Assembly: GCF_003217255.1 (NCBI RefSeq)
Contig: NZ_QJTE01000002.1
Coordinates: 124,001-188,000, forward strand
Direction of reading: 5' to 3'
Source of the DNA: Pseudoroseicyclus aestuarii
GTDB taxonomy: Bacteria > Pseudomonadota > Alphaproteobacteria > Rhodobacterales > Rhodobacteraceae
DNA: 64,000 bases
Made by a program: the position numbers and the translations under genes. Below are positions 62,793 to 64,000 of the stretch, piece after piece (position 1 is the stretch's first letter; each line of letters opens with the position of its first letter). Under the pieces are notes generated by a model. It was not told where the DNA came from and did not search any database. It saw only the letters and a program-made list of their open reading frames with translations.

Positions 62793-64000
62793 TACTGACG
62801 CGCCTTGCCTTTCGCTCTCTCATCGCCCGGCGGATCACCGTCGGGCTTACCATTTTGTCGATCGCGCTGTCGGTCGCCCTCTTCATGGGCGTGGAGAAGG
62901 TGCGCACCGGGGCCAAGGGCAGCTTCGCCGACACGATCTCGGACACCGACCTGATCGTCGGCGCGCGCTCGGGGTCTGTGCAGCTGCTGCTCTACTCGGT
63001 CTTCCGCATCGGGAACGCGACCAACAACATCACCTGGCAAAGCTACCAGGAGATCGCGGAACGCCCCGAGGTCGACTGGATGGTGCCGATCAGCCTTGGC
63101 GACAGCCACCACCAGTTCCGCGTCATGGGCACGACAGAGGCCTATTTCGACCGCTACCATTTCCGCGGCGGGCGCAGCCTGTCCTTCGCGCAAGGCGGGC
63201 GCATGGACGACCTCTTCGACGCGGTGATCGGCGCCGATGTCGCGCGCGAGCTGGGGTACGAGCTCGGCGATCCCATTGTCGTGGCCCATGGCATCGCCTC
63301 CTTTACCGAGCATGACGACCTGCCTTTCCGCGTGGCGGGGATCCTCGACCGGACAGGAACGCCGGTGGACCGCACGGTGATCGTCGGCCTCGATGCGATC
63401 ACCGCGATCCACGTCGACTGGCAGGGCGGCGCCCGTGCGCCCGGCCAGACCACCCCGGCGGAGGAGCTGCGGCAGATGGACCTGACGCCGGACGCGGTGA
63501 CGGCGGCCATGGTTGGCGTGAAGAACCGCATCCAGATCTTCCAGCTTCAGCGCTGGATCAACGAGTACCCCTCCGAGCCGCTGCTGGCGGTGCTGCCCGG
63601 CGTCGCGCTGCAGGAGCTTTGGGGCATCGTCGGCATCGCCGAGACGGCGCTGATCGGCGTGTCGGGCATGGTCGTGGCGACCGCGCTGATCGGCATGGCG
63701 GCGATGATCTTCTCGGGCCTGAACGAGCGGCGGCGCGAGATGGCGATCCTGCGCGCCAATGGTGCGAGGCCCCTCACCATCATGGGGCTGCTGACGCTCG
63801 AGGCGGCGATGATGGCGCTGGCGGGCGCGCTTCTCGGTGCCGTGATGCTTTATCTGGGGCTCTGGCTAGCGCAGCCCTGGATCGATGCCGCCTTCGGGCT
63901 TTATCTAACCATCGACGCGCCCAGCGCGCGCGAGGGGATGGTGCTGGTCACCGTCGTCCTGGCCGGCGCGGCGACCGGGCTGCTTCCGGCGCTGCGCGCC
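62789..64000 (+). CDS. FtsX/MacB-type ABC permease, C-terminally cut by the window edge
   Basis: At least 404 codons; runs off the end. A first membrane helix (LTILSIALSVALFMGVEKVR) is followed by a large extracytoplasmic domain (residues about 45-290) and then helices near 290-315, 335-360 and onwards (GMVVATALIGMAAMIFSGLN). The signature NERRREMAILRANGARPLTI is typical of MacB/FtsX-family permeases. The ATG overlaps the ATPase stop. The partner of the zrgA-ABC unit. Confidence 0.88.
   Translation, partial: MILTRLAFRSLIARRITVGLTILSIALSVALFMGVEKVRTGAKGSFADTISDTDLIVGARSGSVQLLLYSVFRIGNATNNITWQSYQEIAERPEVDWMVPISLGDSHHQFRVMGTTEAYFDRYHFRGGRSLSFAQGGRMDDLFDAVIGADVARELGYELGDPIVVAHGIASFTEHDDLPFRVAGILDRTGTPVDRTVIVGLDAITAIHVDWQGGARAPGQTTPAEELRQMDLTPDAVTAAMVGVKNRIQIFQLQRWINEYPSEPLLAVLPGVALQELWGIVGIAETALIGVSGMVVATALIGMAAMIFSGLNERRREMAILRANGARPLTIMGLLTLEAAMMALAGALLGAVMLYLGLWLAQPWIDAAFGLYLTIDAPSAREGMVLVTVVLAGAATGLLPALRA

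Overview
The window is GC-rich, densely packed alphaproteobacterial chromosome. Gene content and order point to the order Rhodobacterales (Paracoccaceae/roseobacter type), but genus and species cannot be read from the sequence. Markers are an FlaF/FlbT-type flagellin control pair, a DUF1217 gene, a MucR zinc-finger regulator, an FtcR/Rem-like regulator, an NDUFAF5-like and an NDUFA9-like protein, and a GXGXXG-type glutamate synthase. Nearly all genes are tightly spaced, and many overlap by ATGA or TGATG. No CRISPR array, insertion sequence, integrase, phage module or rRNA was seen. One tRNA is present, tRNA-Leu(CAG).

Region 1 (1-9.3 kb) is housekeeping: partial MarR-type regulator, nitrilase-family hydrolase, glutaredoxin, ComF, NDUFAF5-like protein, ferrochelatase, two YkuD L,D-transpeptidases flanking a CAP-domain lipoprotein, and a 23S rRNA-type m5U methyltransferase. 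Region 2 (7.4-15.9 kb) holds three consecutive, overlapping ABC exporter half-transporters. They are transcribed divergently from isochorismate synthase, isochorismatase and 2,3-dihydro-DHB dehydrogenase, which together make 2,3-dihydroxybenzoate (DHB). A promoter and a perfect palindrome lie in the shared intergenic region. Region 3 (15.9-19.2 kb) holds CCA-adding enzyme, CoA-type Nudix hydrolase, Hsp33 and a second Nudix hydrolase.

Region 4 (19.2-42.2 kb) is the largest block, about half a flagellar regulon: FliJ-like protein, MotA, MotB, FliK, FlgD, FliL-like, FlgH, FlgA, FlgG, FlgF, FlgE, FlgK, FlgL, FlgI, FlgJ-like rod protein, FlgN-like chaperone, flagellin, FlaF, FlbT and DUF1217. Its regulators are MucR, an unusual sigma-70-family factor and an FtcR-like response regulator without a phospho-acceptor Asp. 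Three proteins in this block are not recognised (20895-21875, 23944-24690 and 30990-32630). The export apparatus, MS/C-ring and proximal rod genes (flhA, flhB, fliF, fliG, fliM, fliP, flgB, flgC and others) are absent and must lie elsewhere. Two CtrA-like sites and a shared TTGAC-N20-TATAG element precede flagellar genes.

Region 5 (42.2-56.1 kb) holds an APP1-type phosphatase, a PQQ-type sugar dehydrogenase, a GST, MtgA, and a glutamate synthase locus in which gltD and gltB are separated by a secreted unknown protein and two GFA-family genes. UppP and an NDUFA9-like protein follow. Region 6 (56.2-64 kb) holds tRNA-Leu, an RTX-repeat secreted protein, and a zinc block: znuB, znuC and zur divergent from znuA, followed by a ZrgA-like His-rich protein, an ABC ATPase and an FtsX/MacB-type permease that runs off the end. 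Matching Zur-like boxes stand before znuA and before zrgA.
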